64,000 nt of DNA from Sipunculus nudus (GCA_026874595.1 CM049306.1:90909642-90973641), one strand, 5' to 3'; counted from the stretch's first letter, positions 1 to 11,179 are shown. Numbers and translations are program-made. Notes: a model not told the origin generated them from the sequence alone.

Positions 1-483
1 AAAAACGCAGTTGGTGACATTTGATACAGCTAGGCATAAAATATGCTATATGGCCCGTACATAAGAATAAGTGAACGGACAATTCAAAATTTTAGTAAAC
101 ATCTTAAATTTTAACATGACGTGTTCGCATAATTGTTTTATGTCCTGACAACTGTTAGAAGTGGGTATCAAGTTATGCCTTTACAATTTTAGGGATTTGA
201 AGTGCATTACAATACTGATAAGCAAGATCCTAAGAATCAAAGAATTGCATATTTGTAGGTAAGTCTGCATTTCTCATGCATTTAACTGATACTCCACTTA
301 AGGGCTAATTAAAGTCAGTAACTTCAGTAGCAACGTGTAAGATTCCTCCGGTACGGAATTCGTTTTGAGAGATTTCATATGAACCTGCATGGTGGCATGC
401 ATTTTTCTATGTGTTATCCCAAGATACTATCCGGAAACTGCTACATGTAGTTTTTATTTGATTTTTCATGATGACAAGGTGAC
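1..483. other. Non-genic left edge; end holds repeat T
   Basis: No supported gene. The last part (about 430-483) resembles the repeat called T here (better copies at 30515-30700 and 55643-55866). It is cut by the Ty3/gypsy insertion at 484, and T resumes at 3511. Nothing else is recognised in the AT-rich first 430 bases. Confidence 0.5.
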
Positions 484-643
484 TGTGGTGTGAGAATGCC
501 CGAGCGTTCCAAAGGATAAAAAGGACAGACATGATGGGCTTACTCAAACAGGTTTATTCCTTTAAGCTCTCGTCTCAACTGCGCATGCGCAGAGCAATGT
601 GAACAAATGTATTCCGCTGACCAACAAATATCCGTACACTACA
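484..643 (-). repeat. 3' LTR of the Ty3/gypsy element
   Basis: On the minus strand this 160-bp segment begins TGTAGTGTACGG and ends CCACA, the canonical TG...CA LTR ends. It is preceded by a polypurine tract and followed by the gtgac target duplication. An internal stretch around gcgcatgcgcag recurs in the 5' LTR remnant near 3480. Confidence 0.75.
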
Positions 644-656
644 CCATCCCTTCTTT
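644..656 (-). other. Polypurine tract of the gypsy element
   Basis: Minus-strand AAAGAAGGGATGG sits immediately upstream of the 3' LTR start. This is where LTR retrotransposons keep the plus-strand primer. Confidence 0.7.
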
Positions 657-1039
657 GAGTGCTTTAAACCCCTAATCGAGAAATTACTTGTTGATTGTTA
701 TTATAGTATGATATGCACCCTAAGTGTATCCAAATATCACAACTGTACCCATTCATGATCAGCAGACCCTTAAACTTAAACATGTATGCAGGGACCGTTT
801 TAAGCTACAGTTCAAGAAAGGTTCAGTCAGAAAACACAAACAGTCTGGATTGTCAATGTGAAACATTGGAAGTCCAGTCTGAATGGTAAGATTGGCGCGG
901 AAATGCCAAAACTTCTGAAGTATTCCTGTCAGTTTATTCTTTCAGGCCATCCTGTGCGCACATAAGAAAAAAAATCTGGCGTGAAACTGCATCTTCCTTT
1001 TGATGCATAAGAATTACTGGCAAACGCGTATCAGTGGCT

Positions 1040-2295
1040 GGAATTCCATCTAAGATCCTATTCACCATGGAGTATGTAAATCGGCAGCCTCATTCTCATC
1101 CTGAGAATTCTAGGTGGAAGCTGATCAAGTGTTTTGGAATCCAGCAAGGCAACCAGGGGTTTATGATCAGTCTCTAACATTAAGCTGATACCCTGTTGGT
1201 AGTCCCCGATTTTGCAGCATGCAGATACCAAGGCCAGAGCCTCTTTCTCAATCTGAGCATATCTAGATTCTGTCTCTGATAAGGCTCGCGAGGCAAATGT
1301 TACTGGTTGCCATGCGCCATTTGAGGTTTTTCTCTGTGAGCACGGTACCAGTATGAGCTGTCAGCTATAACTTTGGTTTCAAGCTTAGGATTGAATAACC
1401 ACAATGTTGGTGCACTACTGATCAGTATTTTGATCTTCTCAAAGGAAGCAACCTGAGCTGAGTTCCATATTAAGTCATTACTAGTGCTGAGCAGGTTTCA
1501 AAGTGGTTCAGTGACTGTGGCCAAGTCTAGGATTAACTTGCCTCGCTGGTTCACCATACCTAGTCTGTGAAGATCCTTCACTTCTGCAGGTGATGATAAC
1601 TGTGATATCGCAGCAACCTTATCTGGGTCTGGTCGTACTCCTGTTTTACTGACCAGCTGTCCCATAAATGCTTGGTTTTATTTCTCAATATATCTGCTGC
1701 TTGAAAGAACAGTTGTCTCTGTTGAGAGTTTTACCTGCTTCAGACAGTCTTCGAGAAACATGGTCAAGGCGTTCGTCATGTTCTGCCTCTGATGACCCAA
1801 ACACAACTTTGTCATTCATCAAGCATACCACTCCTTGAAGGCTATTCAGGAGACCATGCACTTGCATCTGATAATGTTCAGGCCCCGAGTTAACCCCAAA
1901 TGGAAGTCTCTGATAACAGTAACGGGTAATGAAGGTTGTGAGCAACTGCGATGACTCAGCAAGTTTTGTCTGATGAAAACCACGTTAGTATCTAAGTATG
2001 AAAACACAGCGGCACAGCCATCTGACCTAGTGTATGATCAACAGAAGGTAAATTATATCTTTCTCGGCGAACTGCCTGATTCAGCGTGATAAAGTCAACA
2101 CAAATTCTAATTAGCCCGTTTCCTTTAGGAACAAATGCGATTAATGCGCACCATTCTGTTGGTTCTGTGACTTTTCTTATTACCCCAAGAGATTCAAGAT
2201 TGCCAAATGCTCATTTGAATTTTTGCTTCAGTGGAAGGGCAACTGTGCGAGGGTATGCAACTGAGAAAGGTTCCACCCCGGTTTTAGCTTAATAA
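1040..2295 (-). pseudogene. Ty3/gypsy reverse transcriptase and RNase H (broken)
   Basis: The 5' part of the RT is recognisable at about 2295-2040 (EPTEWCA, PKGNG, RICVDF, LNQAV). The palm and catalytic region is an open stretch at 1945-1685 with RLPFGVNS and CLMNDKVVFG. The family motif is [YC]-x-D-D; here the first Asp is Asn, so polymerase activity would be lost. RNase H lies at about 1420-1040, with the ETDHKPL motif followed by LLDSKTL and LPPRILRM. Frames shift several times between these blocks. The integrase expected next is absent or reduced to a trace at 1000-900. Confidence 0.8.
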
Positions 2296-2385
2296 AGTAA
2301 GGCTCTCCTAATCCTGTGAAGACATTAGGATAATTTGAGCTTCTTCCATTAGAGATAACAATCGAAGTGACACTACTGTTTATCC

Positions 2386-2693
2386 CTAACAACACGGTAC
2401 AATCATCACAATCCATGACATATATGTTTGATATGACAGGTTTCGGAGTTCAATGGATTCAATGAATTCAATGTAGCCGGACACTGATAAAGGATGGTAA
2501 TCTGGATCGAGCAATGCCTTTTGGCAGGGAACAAGTCCTCGTGGCTGAAAAATCTTTGAAATAGTATCCACATCTGCCCCTGTAGCAATACGGAAAGACA
2601 AAGTTTTGTTGTCCACCGTAAGCTCAGAGTGTCAATCTTGTTTTTCAGTCCCTTATTTAATTGACCAAAGAAAGGGATACTGCAACCCTCCAA
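2386..2693 (-). pseudogene. Ty3/gypsy protease region (broken)
   Basis: Minus-strand translation contains FRIATGADV. Retroviral-type aspartic proteases need D-[TS]-G at this spot, so the catalytic Asp appears to be replaced by Ala. The segment lies between the gag zinc knuckle and the RT, the position expected for PR in gag-pro-pol order. Confidence 0.6.
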
Positions 2694-3494
2694 CTACTGC
2701 TGAAGATCTGCAAACAACTTTAAAGTGTCCTTTCTTAACACATCCATTACTATAACACACTTTGCTGGACAGTCTTTTCGCAAGTGTGGTGCTCTGCCAC
2801 AGTACCGACACTTTCTTTGGGGGTTTGACTGGACATTTCGCCTATTAGACAAATTCGGCAAAGGCTCTTTTTCTTGGCCCATTGACGAGTACGCACGGCA
2901 TTAACATCGTGTGACTGAGTTTGCTGGGCCAAGTTAACATCTGGTGTAAGGGATGCAACACCCTAAATAGTTTGTAGTCTATCGCCGGTTGCCTCAGACT
3001 TATGTGTCTAACATGTTTAAGGACATGTTTTTCTAAAAGAGCAGACTCTTACGGATGGTTTCATCTCGTACACCAACGAAAAGTCGGTCTCTGATGAGAG
3101 AGTCGGCCAGTTCTTTATAATTACAGTTCTTTGATAGAGAAAGAAGGGCAGTATAGAATTCATCAATACTTTCTGTTGGGCCCTGAACCTTAGTGTTAAA
3201 CAAATAGCGTTCATTTTTGTAGACAACACCTCATCAGGTGCCAGCCATCTTGTTTAACATAATGTCAATGTTGTACCTGTCATCTCCGTTCTCAAGCGAC
3301 AAGTTGTTATATACATTGATAAGCGGATGGAGCGAAGCAAGTAAACAAATTGGCCGTTCTGCGAGGCTAAGGATGTTGCGATAAATGAAAAGAAATCTCC
3401 TAATTTGTCCATACCTGTTCAAAAACTTGCCAGTTAGTTGCCCGGCGAGAGTCATCTCTTCGCTCTTCGTCTCAACTTCGCATGCGCAGAACAA
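2694..3494 (-). pseudogene. Ty3/gypsy gag with CCHC zinc knuckle (broken)
   Basis: The upstream part (3494-3236) encodes a gag-like stretch ending near VYNNLSLENGDDRYN. The next part (about 3230-3030) carries features typical of mag/K02A2.6-type gag (ERYLFNTKVQGP, ELADSLIRDRL). It ends in a nucleic-acid-binding knuckle C-x2-C-x4-H-x4-C (CRYCGRAPHLRKDC) at about 2830-2780. The parts are in different frames, with at least two frameshifts or stops, so no full gag can be made. Confidence 0.75.
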
Positions 3495-3510
3495 TGTAAA
3501 GAAGTGTACA
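3462..3510 (-). repeat. 5' LTR remnant of the gypsy element
   Basis: About 45 bases match an internal stretch of the 3' LTR (gtctcaac..cgcatgcgcag..caatgt), and the outer end is TGTACA next to the gtgac duplication. It lacks roughly 30 bases near the outer end and all of the inner LTR and primer-binding site seen or implied by the 160-bp 3' LTR. The element is therefore internally deleted here. Confidence 0.6.
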
Positions 3511-5170
3511 GTGACCTAATGAGGTCATTAAACAATCAAGTTGCTGTTGCCTGATACATTACTAGGAAATGTAAAAAAAAAACTATTCAATAAGATTTAA
3601 AAAAATGTTATTAAAAGAACTCCTGGAGTCTTCATACGGAGTTAGGAATAATTGCAGGTCATGAGAAAGTTAGATTGCCTAGTCTTTATCTGAATTTGTA
3701 ATCAACAAATCTCCATTTTTTGAACTTCCATAAGAGAATGTAAAATATCGGTGATGATAATATTTCTTCTATACTAGGTTCACTATATTAACCAAAATGT
3801 CCTATTATTCGATTTTTATCATTTTCGTCATGATCCGGATTTCCTGCATTCATTGGAGTATGCTACTCCACCAATTTGCATTTGTGTTTTCGCAGAGTGT
3901 TTTAATTCTACTATTTTACTAGAGACAGAACCTGCATGATCCACCATCTTCGCTATCCGTAAAATTATCTCGGGCACCAAAACATACAATGCAATTTATT
4001 AGTTTCACACAGATCAGATCTCAGTTAAAACATTTATCCTGAAAACAAAGTCTTATATCGAGTTCACATATTTTCACATGTTTTTATTGACATAACTGAT
4101 AACCTTCCAAGACCAAGTTCAGCTTGGGTTTAGGCTGAATTGGAAACTATTCGTTTGACTGTAAATGCGCGACTGTACGTCGATCCGTTCCTAGCCGCGT
4201 GTGAATCCACATCCGTAGAAAAGCAAACCAAAATGCCAGAAAGTCTAAATGGTTTACCATGATCAGTTGTCTGTTCACATAAAAACATGTTTCATTATGT
4301 CTGTCCTTTCTTTCGAACGCATGAAGTCATGTAATATGAACGTGGGGTACAATGTTATTGTTTTGCTAATAAGTAAATAAAATAATTTCAACAACAACCA
4401 TTCTAATTTAAATAATCAGCAGATTTCATCAAGAGCATATGTATACACGTACCCATTCAAAATTATAAAATATCTCTGTCACAAACGTACACATAATGTG
4501 TACTTGTGGCATACGAAAATGAACATGATTGAAAGAAATTTACCAGATTATTCTTGACCGAGTATATAACCTAAATTTTAATACCCATGGTATCTGAGGT
4601 TTATTTATCTTCATGCGAAATATTATTAAGCAGTGAGTAATATCTTGCATCTGAGCGCAGATTGTAATAAAATGGTGTTACCAGTAGATTCTAAAATAGC
4701 GATAAACGAAACTTGGCTATAAAACTTTATTATCAACTTTCTTCTTGACATAAAAAAGGGAAGAAACTGCGAGCCTTGATTACAGGAAAGTTGATGGTTC
4801 CAGTATACTGATTCAAATGATTTAAAAGCTCCAAAGGCATACGTGTTCAAACTTATACATATTAAAGAGATTAAAATCGAACTTTCAAATCTTATACATT
4901 TGTTTACATTCATATAAAACCAAAACCAGTAATGATTTTTGCAAAAACATCATTATGGACAACTAATAGATCATATTAAAAATTAAAGCAGATGCAGCAT
5001 TTCCGTATATGGATTTCAAATAGGAATAAGCACCAAATCAACAAACAGTAATGATGGTTGAGTCTGCAAAACTCTTCTCTCATCATCATCTACACTTTCG
5101 GTAGTTAACGTATGTATATGTTAAACATAAAAGACACAAACATGCATGTATATATATATATATGTTTCTT
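3511..5170. repeat. Dispersed repeat relics; no gene
   Basis: 3511-3600 continues repeat T interrupted by the gypsy element. 3605-3790 is homologous to 34310-34493 and in part 36150-36260 (shared cctggag, gcaggtcatgagaaagtta and tcggtgatg). 3890-4015 resembles 11215-11340 and 36385-36460 (shared caccaaaacayacaatgcaattta). 4016-5170 is the 3' flank of the intact receptor gene and holds nothing recognisable except a short (ta)n at 5150-5163. Confidence 0.5.
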
Positions 5171-6733
5171 TCACAATTCCTGGTATATCCCAGGCTCAGA
5201 CAAAAGCGTTTCATGTGTAAAGCGTCCTCCATCATCTCTACCTATCAATGTTGGACTAATCTCGGACCTCCGACCAGTTGATGAATGTGGGACAGCGTAT
5301 ACACAATAATCTTCAGCGGGAAAAGACGTTTCATTATCAACTGTCAGATCCATGTCTTCATACGGGTCGCAATGTTCCGGATTTGCAGGATCCGAGCGTT
5401 TTTTCTGAACCCGAGCAATGGTTCCGGTAATACGGCGGGCACACAAGTCCAGGAGATACCTTCCCCGCCTCCTGTTTACCAAAAAGTAATACAAAAACAC
5501 ACCACATATAGTGAGGAGAGTTGCGATTAGGATAGTGGGTAATAACACTTTTGGTGATGTTGAATGATTGCTTTTTGAAATTACATTCTTAGTATTGTTC
5601 CAACTGACTTTCTTTGACCTGGTACCCATTTGATTTGAAACCATGCAGGTGAAGGTCCCTTTAACTGCTGGTCTAACGACTATTTCTCTGCTTACCGGTG
5701 AATTGTTAAAAACTTCTGAATACATATCTCCTTTGGGACCATATATTGTGATTTTATCCATTTTAGGTAACCCTTTTGCTGAACACCTGAGTGATCCGTT
5801 TGCTTGTATGAAAGATACCGTTGGCATCTGGCAACTTGGCAGCTGTAAATAATCATTCCAGAACGTTGCTGACGAAGGTCTACAACTCCCACCGATATTG
5901 GCTTTCATAGACCTTTCATAATGATAAGAACATTGTGCTGATTTTTGTTTTTTCAGAGTGGTTAGGTCTGATCTGCTGCATGACCATTCTATACTTTTAC
6001 TGTTTCTATAAACCCTCACAAAGGAATCAACTTTACAGTCACACAATATGTCATTATCAACGAAGGACATCATTAGAGGTGGCGTAACAATCTGCGGAAA
6101 CTGCATCGGCAAGGTTAATTTGTTGTTTCGAAGATCAAGCCACTGTAAAACGCTTGGATTATTGTTCCAAACCACTTTGTTAATCCGATTGTACCTCAAC
6201 ACCAAAAATCTTAGCTTCCTTAGACCAGAGAAATCCTCTAGATTCAATGATGTCAGCTTATTGTAAGCAAGGTTCAGGCCTGTAAGTTTTGGCAGTTTGC
6301 TGAAGGATGATTTGTGAACTTCTGAAATACCGTTATTTTCTACAATTAAGTGTGATAGTTGTTTTATGTAGGGAAAAGAAAAGTCTTTAGTTTCCTGCAG
6401 TTTGTTGTGCGAGAGAAACAACGACTTCAGCATCTGGTGGGGGATTCTTGGAATGTTTACGATCCCATTATTTGAGAGGTCCATGACTGAAGCTTTTGGA
6501 AAGAAATAGAATGCTTGATCTAAAGAATTTAATCTATTACCCGTCATGTTAATGCTCATTACCGAGTCCAAAGGTTCTGTCAAAGGATAGCTAGACAATT
6601 CTCGTTTCGAACAGTCAATGGCAGTGATGTTGACACACGTGCATCTTAGAATGACGCACCCATTTACGAGATTATCTTGAAGACGAAAAACAAACAGGGG
6701 CAATAAAATACAATATGTCATTATGAAATCCAT
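5171..6733 (-). CDS. Intact LRR-Ig transmembrane receptor
   Basis: Single-exon frame of 520 residues. In order: signal peptide (1-20), LRR N-cap cysteines (C26, C31, C33, C41), about six leucine-rich repeats (56-220, with DLSNN, LFLSHNKL, LNLAYNKL, LVLRYNRI and LDLRNNKL), LRR C-cap starting CDC (C231, C233, C252, C268), an Ig-like domain (about 304-380, C317 and C363), one TM helix (396-419) and a 101-residue tail. The tail has YEDM (Y458, a YxxM motif that can recruit PI3K p85), YCVY (Y476, Y479) and C-terminal YQEL (Y517). The start at 6733 is preferred to the Met six codons upstream because paralogues also begin MD plus a signal peptide. Likely a cell-surface recognition or adhesion receptor; the ligand is unknown and an immune role is only inference. 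It is the only fully open copy of the local family, and its tail is about twice as long as those of the 27.6-, 40.2- and 50.2-kb copies. Confidence 0.9.
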   Translation of the reverse strand: MDFIMTYCILLPLFVFRLQDNLVNGCVILRCTCVNITAIDCSKRELSSYPLTEPLDSVMSINMTGNRLNSLDQAFYFFPKASVMDLSNNGIVNIPRIPHQMLKSLFLSHNKLQETKDFSFPYIKQLSHLIVENNGISEVHKSSFSKLPKLTGLNLAYNKLTSLNLEDFSGLRKLRFLVLRYNRINKVVWNNNPSVLQWLDLRNNKLTLPMQFPQIVTPPLMMSFVDNDILCDCKVDSFVRVYRNSKSIEWSCSRSDLTTLKKQKSAQCSYHYERSMKANIGGSCRPSSATFWNDYLQLPSCQMPTVSFIQANGSLRCSAKGLPKMDKITIYGPKGDMYSEVFNNSPVSREIVVRPAVKGTFTCMVSNQMGTRSKKVSWNNTKNVISKSNHSTSPKVLLPTILIATLLTICGVFLYYFLVNRRRGRYLLDLCARRITGTIARVQKKRSDPANPEHCDPYEDMDLTVDNETSFPAEDYCVYAVPHSSTGRRSEISPTLIGRDDGGRFTHETLLSEPGIYQEL

Positions 6734-6795
6734 TTCAATTGTACCACTCACTGTAGAACTCCGTTCTTCTCCCTCTTATGGTTCTACAGGTATTA

Positions 6796-6802
6796 CTTTA
6801 TA
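6796..6802 (-). promoter_or_regulatory. Possible TATA box of the intact receptor gene
   Basis: Minus-strand TATAAAG lies 63-69 bases upstream of the chosen ATG, leaving room for a short 5' leader. Other copies also have TATA-like sequences upstream (minus TTTATAAG at 41623-41630; TATATAC near 51610). AT-rich DNA makes chance matches common. Confidence 0.35.
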
Positions 6803-7319
6803 TTGGTGGTTATCTCGCCGAAGCAGCGTGTATAATGTCATTGTGTTGCAAATGTGGAGTTAACATAGTTAAGAACAGTAACACTGCAAATTAAGCAATC
6901 AGAATGAATCATCCCAAGCATGGTTATGAAAAACCGACAAACAACTGGATTCATGATAAAAATGTTGGTATATTGTGTCTTAATTAATGTTGATAACCCC
7001 CTTATCATAGTCTACTTGTGAAACAGCTAAAACAAATACTTCATATTAGGAGCCATTCGTCTTCTACCATTACATTTAATGACCGATTACATTTGCCATA
7101 ATTGCATGAGACAATAAGCAACATGGCACATTGTAATAATTTAAAAAAGTTTGATCTTTCGAATTTATGAGTCTGAGTAAAATACTGATAGCATAACTGG
7201 TGCCAAGGCCTGCCCCTCCATATGCCCAAAACAATCCGCCCCTCCTCACAAATGCTATCAGTGTTTTATAAATACAGCATTTCCACTGACAAAGAATCGT
7301 GCCATAGAGAGGTCAGGGT
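6803..7319. other. No recognisable feature
   Basis: Upstream flank of the intact receptor gene. No gene, RNA or repeat recognised; the short open frames here show no family resemblance. Confidence 0.4.
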
Positions 7320-7641
7320 TTACAAATAGAGATTTCCCCGGATCGTGTTCACAATGTTAAAGCAATCCTTCGCCACAACTCTTTTGAGAATCACTCGGGA
7401 CATTCCAAATCTAAGTTCTGCTATCGATACCAGCTGAGGTAGCTGATATTCTTTGACTATATAATTAGAATCTCCAAAGGTATCCGCGTCACAAGAAAGA
7501 TAAACCACCGTTAAGGATTTTGGCCAGAAAACGGTGTAAAAGAAGATCTATAAAAAAACAAGTGCAGTTTCAATATAAAATCTTATATTATTTATATGGA
7601 TTCAATAAATCATTAAAAACGTATTTCTGTATTAATTCAAA
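7320..7641 (-). repeat. Relic of receptor-gene 3' flank
   Basis: 7320-7450 resembles the DNA just 3' of the receptor copies at 27.6 and 40.2 kb (shared caatnttaaagcaatcctt and the following block). 7560-7640 resembles the final 3' flank (shared agtgcag..., ttctntattaattcaa). It marks the end of a further receptor copy whose 3' coding part has been replaced by the Penelope-like fragment at 7642. Confidence 0.5.
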
Positions 7642-8270
7642 TTATTAGGTGAAACTTGGCAAACCTTGAGACAACGTGTCGACGGCCATAGACAAACCAT
7701 TAGCTCAAACAACCGCTTTGTGCCAATAGGAAAACATTTCTCTGAAAACGGACATCATGCCTCGGACATGAAAATATCTGTTTTTATGGGTAATCTGCCA
7801 GATAGACACAACAGAAGAATATGGGAACTGAAACCCATAGAACAGTTTGACTGCATAAATATGGGAATAAACAGAGATAATGGATTCCTACCCCATTACA
7901 AAGACTGAACATATGACCCAACTATTTTAGACTATGTACACGCATATTGATTTTTACACCTATACACAACACAACAATTGAAAAGTTGAAACACTCCCTT
8001 GCTTTTAAGGATCAGTAATCACTTCACTGGACACCTGCTACCGTGAAATTCTGATCACTAATCCACCAATCCCCTTATTCAGCCAGCACCGACACAACTT
8101 AACGATAGACCCGACAAGCTATGCCATAATCCTTGTCAACTAAACCATACTGAGAACAGCTACCTGAGGAACAGCTCCATTTACACCTGAGGAAGGGGGC
8201 CGAGCACCCGAAAGCTTCTGTACAAGAACCTACACACAGCTATTCTTTTTCAAAAGGTATCAAATTACTT
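7642..8270 (+). mobile_element. 3' fragment of a Penelope-like retroelement
   Basis: 7642-7908 encodes the C-terminal part of a GIY-YIG-type endonuclease as found at the end of Penelope-like polyproteins: GETWQTLRQRVDGHR, then PIGKHFSENGHH, RRIWELKPIEQFD and GINRDNGFLPHYK, followed by a stop. Downstream, cctgaggaagggggccgagc (about 8188) resembles the 3' UTR signature common in these elements. The RT and the upstream half of the endonuclease are absent, so this is a 5'-truncated relic. It sits precisely between the 3' flank relic and the Ig-domain fragment of a receptor copy. Confidence 0.7.
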
Positions 8271-8295
8271 TTCTTAAGTAACAGACTAGCACGGC

Positions 8296-8452
8296 TTTTC
8301 AAAACTTTACACATCTCCTTCGGGACCATATATCCTGATTGTATCTGTTCCTGATTACCCTTTTGTTGAACAACTGAGTAATCCGTTTGCTTGCATGAAA
8401 GATGCCGTTGGTATGTGGCAACTTTGCAGATGTACATAATCATAATTAAAGG
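8296..8452 (-). pseudogene. LRR-Ig receptor fragment (start of Ig domain)
   Basis: About 155 bases match the intact receptor at 5690-5850, covering the C-cap to early Ig region (shared catctccttygggaccatat, tgaaagatnccgttgg). Both sides are lost: the 3' side to the Penelope-like fragment, the 5' side to the dispersed repeat starting at about 8453. Confidence 0.7.
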
Positions 8453-9610
8453 TTCACAAAATCAGTAGTCAAGAACTGACCATAGTCAATACGATTTACC
8501 TAACTAGAAATTTTATACCGAGAGCTTTTATTACTTTGAGGTTTCTCCATCAACAGTAGCTGAGTGCAAATAGCGCAATATTTTCATGTGTGAACGCATA
8601 CATAAATTGCCAATAAATAATGAAAACAAGTACAATGTATAAGATTATAAATGGTAAGTGATACTTAAAAGAAATATGGTAAAGCCAGTGACGTGTCCTG
8701 CTGGTTAAATATGACATATTTGAGGTAAGCCAATTCTCTTTAAATTGAGAAACAAAATAACTAACATTGCAGAAATATTATACAAACCACCTATGTGGTC
8801 TAGGAAGGGCACTTTAAATTGAATAGGATTCATAACAGAGGTTACTGGAACGCTGTCACAGGCAATCCAGTAAGGATTGCATTGCGATCAGTTATTAATT
8901 AATTATTAGTTTCAGTCCTCAGAATTGGATTCATGTGATATTTTCACGAAAGAATGACGTTAACTGTCATATTATATGATAACTATGTCGAATATATACA
9001 TTTATTTATGCTTAGAAATATAGCGATTAAAAATATGATTGCTTATTGTTTGTTTATATCATGTGAATGGATTGGAACTATATTTGCTACTGCAGGAGGA
9101 GACGGATTTGCCTTACGGTACTTATATAAACAAAATGTGACAACCCTCTCAATATTTTCATTGGATTGTTACACTTTTACAACTCTAATGGTAAAAAACA
9201 TGTTAATTTGAAAAATAATCCAGGCAAGGGCCTTACATTGCCACAAGAGCTAATCTTCCTTAAAGTTATTGTTAAATAAATTATAGAGAATTCATTATGT
9301 TATTTAGCTGCCCCACCAGGAAATAAAACAAGTATGTACATGTTTCCCTATGATTTCCTATGACAAATATATATGTGACTTAAAAAATTATCACATAAAG
9401 TGTAAGGAAAGTAAAAGTCATGGGATAAGCTGTTTAAGCTGACAAACGATGTATGTTGAAGTAATTGTGTTTCTGGGCCTAGGCCTGTGTCCTTTTGGAC
9501 AGAGTTATATCTGTTCTGTGAGGTTTCATTTAAGATAATTGTCCGATTATCATGGGTGCATTACATCCACTATATAACCATTCTATGTTGTTTGTGTTTC
9601 TGTATACCGA
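8453..9610 (+). repeat. Dispersed repeat R1, copy 1
   Basis: Colinear with 34494-35750 from ttaaaggttcacaaaatcag to the block ending ccattctatrttgttt. It contains the recurrent caggcaatccagtaagga motif at about 8861. No coding capacity is evident. Shorter relatives lie at 11340-12400, 36150-37270 and 42400-42850, all in the same orientation. Class unknown. Confidence 0.6.
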
Positions 9611-11100
9611 AATAAAGAAATTAACTTTATAAGTACAAAACCATGTTACCAGGAAGGTGGTTACGCATAAGCTAACTGTTCCCGTTTTTCTCATATATTT
9701 TGACTTATTGTGTTTAGAATGAGCGAGCCTAACTATGTGGGCCACGGTTTTGTAATGTTTACTCATTTTTATTTTTAATTTTGCATTATAATAACATTGC
9801 TCTTATCTTGACGAAGCTTCCTGTGTTATGATTTTGCCGGTGTCCTTACGCAATCAAACATGTTGTGTTCATGTTAAATGGAAATGAGAAATTAGTGTTT
9901 TACTTGTAAAAGATGACAGAGTAAAATGTTTTCCTATTTAAGAAAATAAAGAAAAACTATAAGTAACATATAGTTAACACTTGAATGAATTTTATTTCAC
10001 TTTTTCCTTTCATCCCTCAATGTGATATCTGGTATCACATATGCTAATAATTGTTTCATTCTGAACTTTTTTGTTCTTCTTTATGGTGGTAACTCAGATG
10101 TAAATCGAGTAATATTATATTATTTTGTCGCTTGACAGTATAAAATAATATTGCCATTTCGAGTTTCCATGGCGAACTGTACTCTAGGCTTACCAAACTA
10201 GCCAAGAGAAGCTGCCTGCTTATCCATTGAACTAATACCATAACTTATTTGTTTAGGCAAGAAATACATTCCGCAAGTCTACAACCTGGAACATAAAGAT
10301 AAATGTGAACATAAATGCAGCGTTGCCGTTTTGTGTTCACCTCAATTCACGTAATATAAATTCATTATTAATTCAAACTATGTTAACATTAACATGAAAA
10401 TAATAAGTGAGTCTCGCCTGCTTTTTTTTCTATTGAATATAATTCTAACTGTAAACTGTTAAACTTTGTCTGGCGTTATGACACAAAATTTTCAGGAAAT
10501 ACTCGTTCTGTGTGGGTTATCTAACACGCCTATCTGCTATAACGGTACACTTTTATAACGCGAAACAAAATTGGACGGTTTATGTGCCTGTGTGCTACGA
10601 CCGATGATTGTGATACAGGTATTCATTTAATTATCTGGGACCGAAAAAAAATGGTCGACTGTAGGCACCGAGGATGGTCTATATAGCGGCAGGTTTGGCA
10701 TCATAATATAAATGAACATTTTTCTTGGGCAGCAAAAAAGTTGCCTTAAAAGTGGTCTTACCTGGTTGGTCGTGTAAGTGGTGTATCAGGCGGGATTTTA
10801 CTGTACTTACAAGAATGATTTTTGGTAACAAACAATAAATTATTGTTTGCCAGGTATCTTCATAATTCATCTACTTTTTTTATTTAGCCCATTTATTATT
10901 CTTTAATATGTGCAATGTGTTTTCATTGTTTTTATCAAGAAGCAACTTAACATCTAAAAGGACTATAATTACTGCATGCGAAAATCTAATACAGGTTACT
11001 CGATGTTGTAAGTGAGACATGAAACAAATACTGGTAATATGTCCCGTATGTGATCTACTATCCCAATAATCCTCATATCGGCAATGAGCATACTTCCTTA
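9611..11100. repeat. Duplicated non-coding block (partner at 37.4-39.07 kb)
   Basis: 9980-10915 aligns by eye with 37440-39070: ttggtatcacatatgctaata versus ttggtatctcgcatgctaata; the tgatacaggnattca..ttaattatctgg block; and tttgccaggtatcttcataattcatctac. The partner is longer because of a (TA)n tract and a SINE-like insertion. 9611-9979 holds nothing recognised. Confidence 0.5.
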
Positions 11101-11179
11101 AATACCATGTTTACTGCAGTATTCTACATCTATTAATCACAATATTTTGATGACTCCGATTATACAATTTTACGTTGCT

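Larger units (their letters stand above)
484..3510 (-). mobile_element. Defective Ty3/gypsy LTR retrotransposon
   Basis: Degraded LTR element read on the minus strand: 5' LTR remnant at the right, then gag with a CCHC knuckle, protease, reverse transcriptase and RNase H, then a polypurine tract and a 3' LTR at the left. Seen directly: a 5-bp direct repeat gtgac at 479-483 and 3511-3515 abuts both ends, as expected for Ty3/gypsy integration. Flanking DNA on both sides belongs to the same repeat T, so the pre-insertion site can be recognised. Coding parts carry frameshifts and stops. Only about 400 bases lie between the RNase H region and the LTR, so the integrase is essentially missing. The gag, RT and RNase H resemble the K02A2.6-like (mag-type) elements common in bivalve genomes. 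It cannot be autonomous. Confidence 0.85.

Noticed and set aside
5150-5163. (ta)n downstream of the intact receptor as a terminator signal
   Set aside because: Simple AT repeat; no poly(A) signal in convincing position nearby (nearest minus-strand AATAAA is about 440 bases away).
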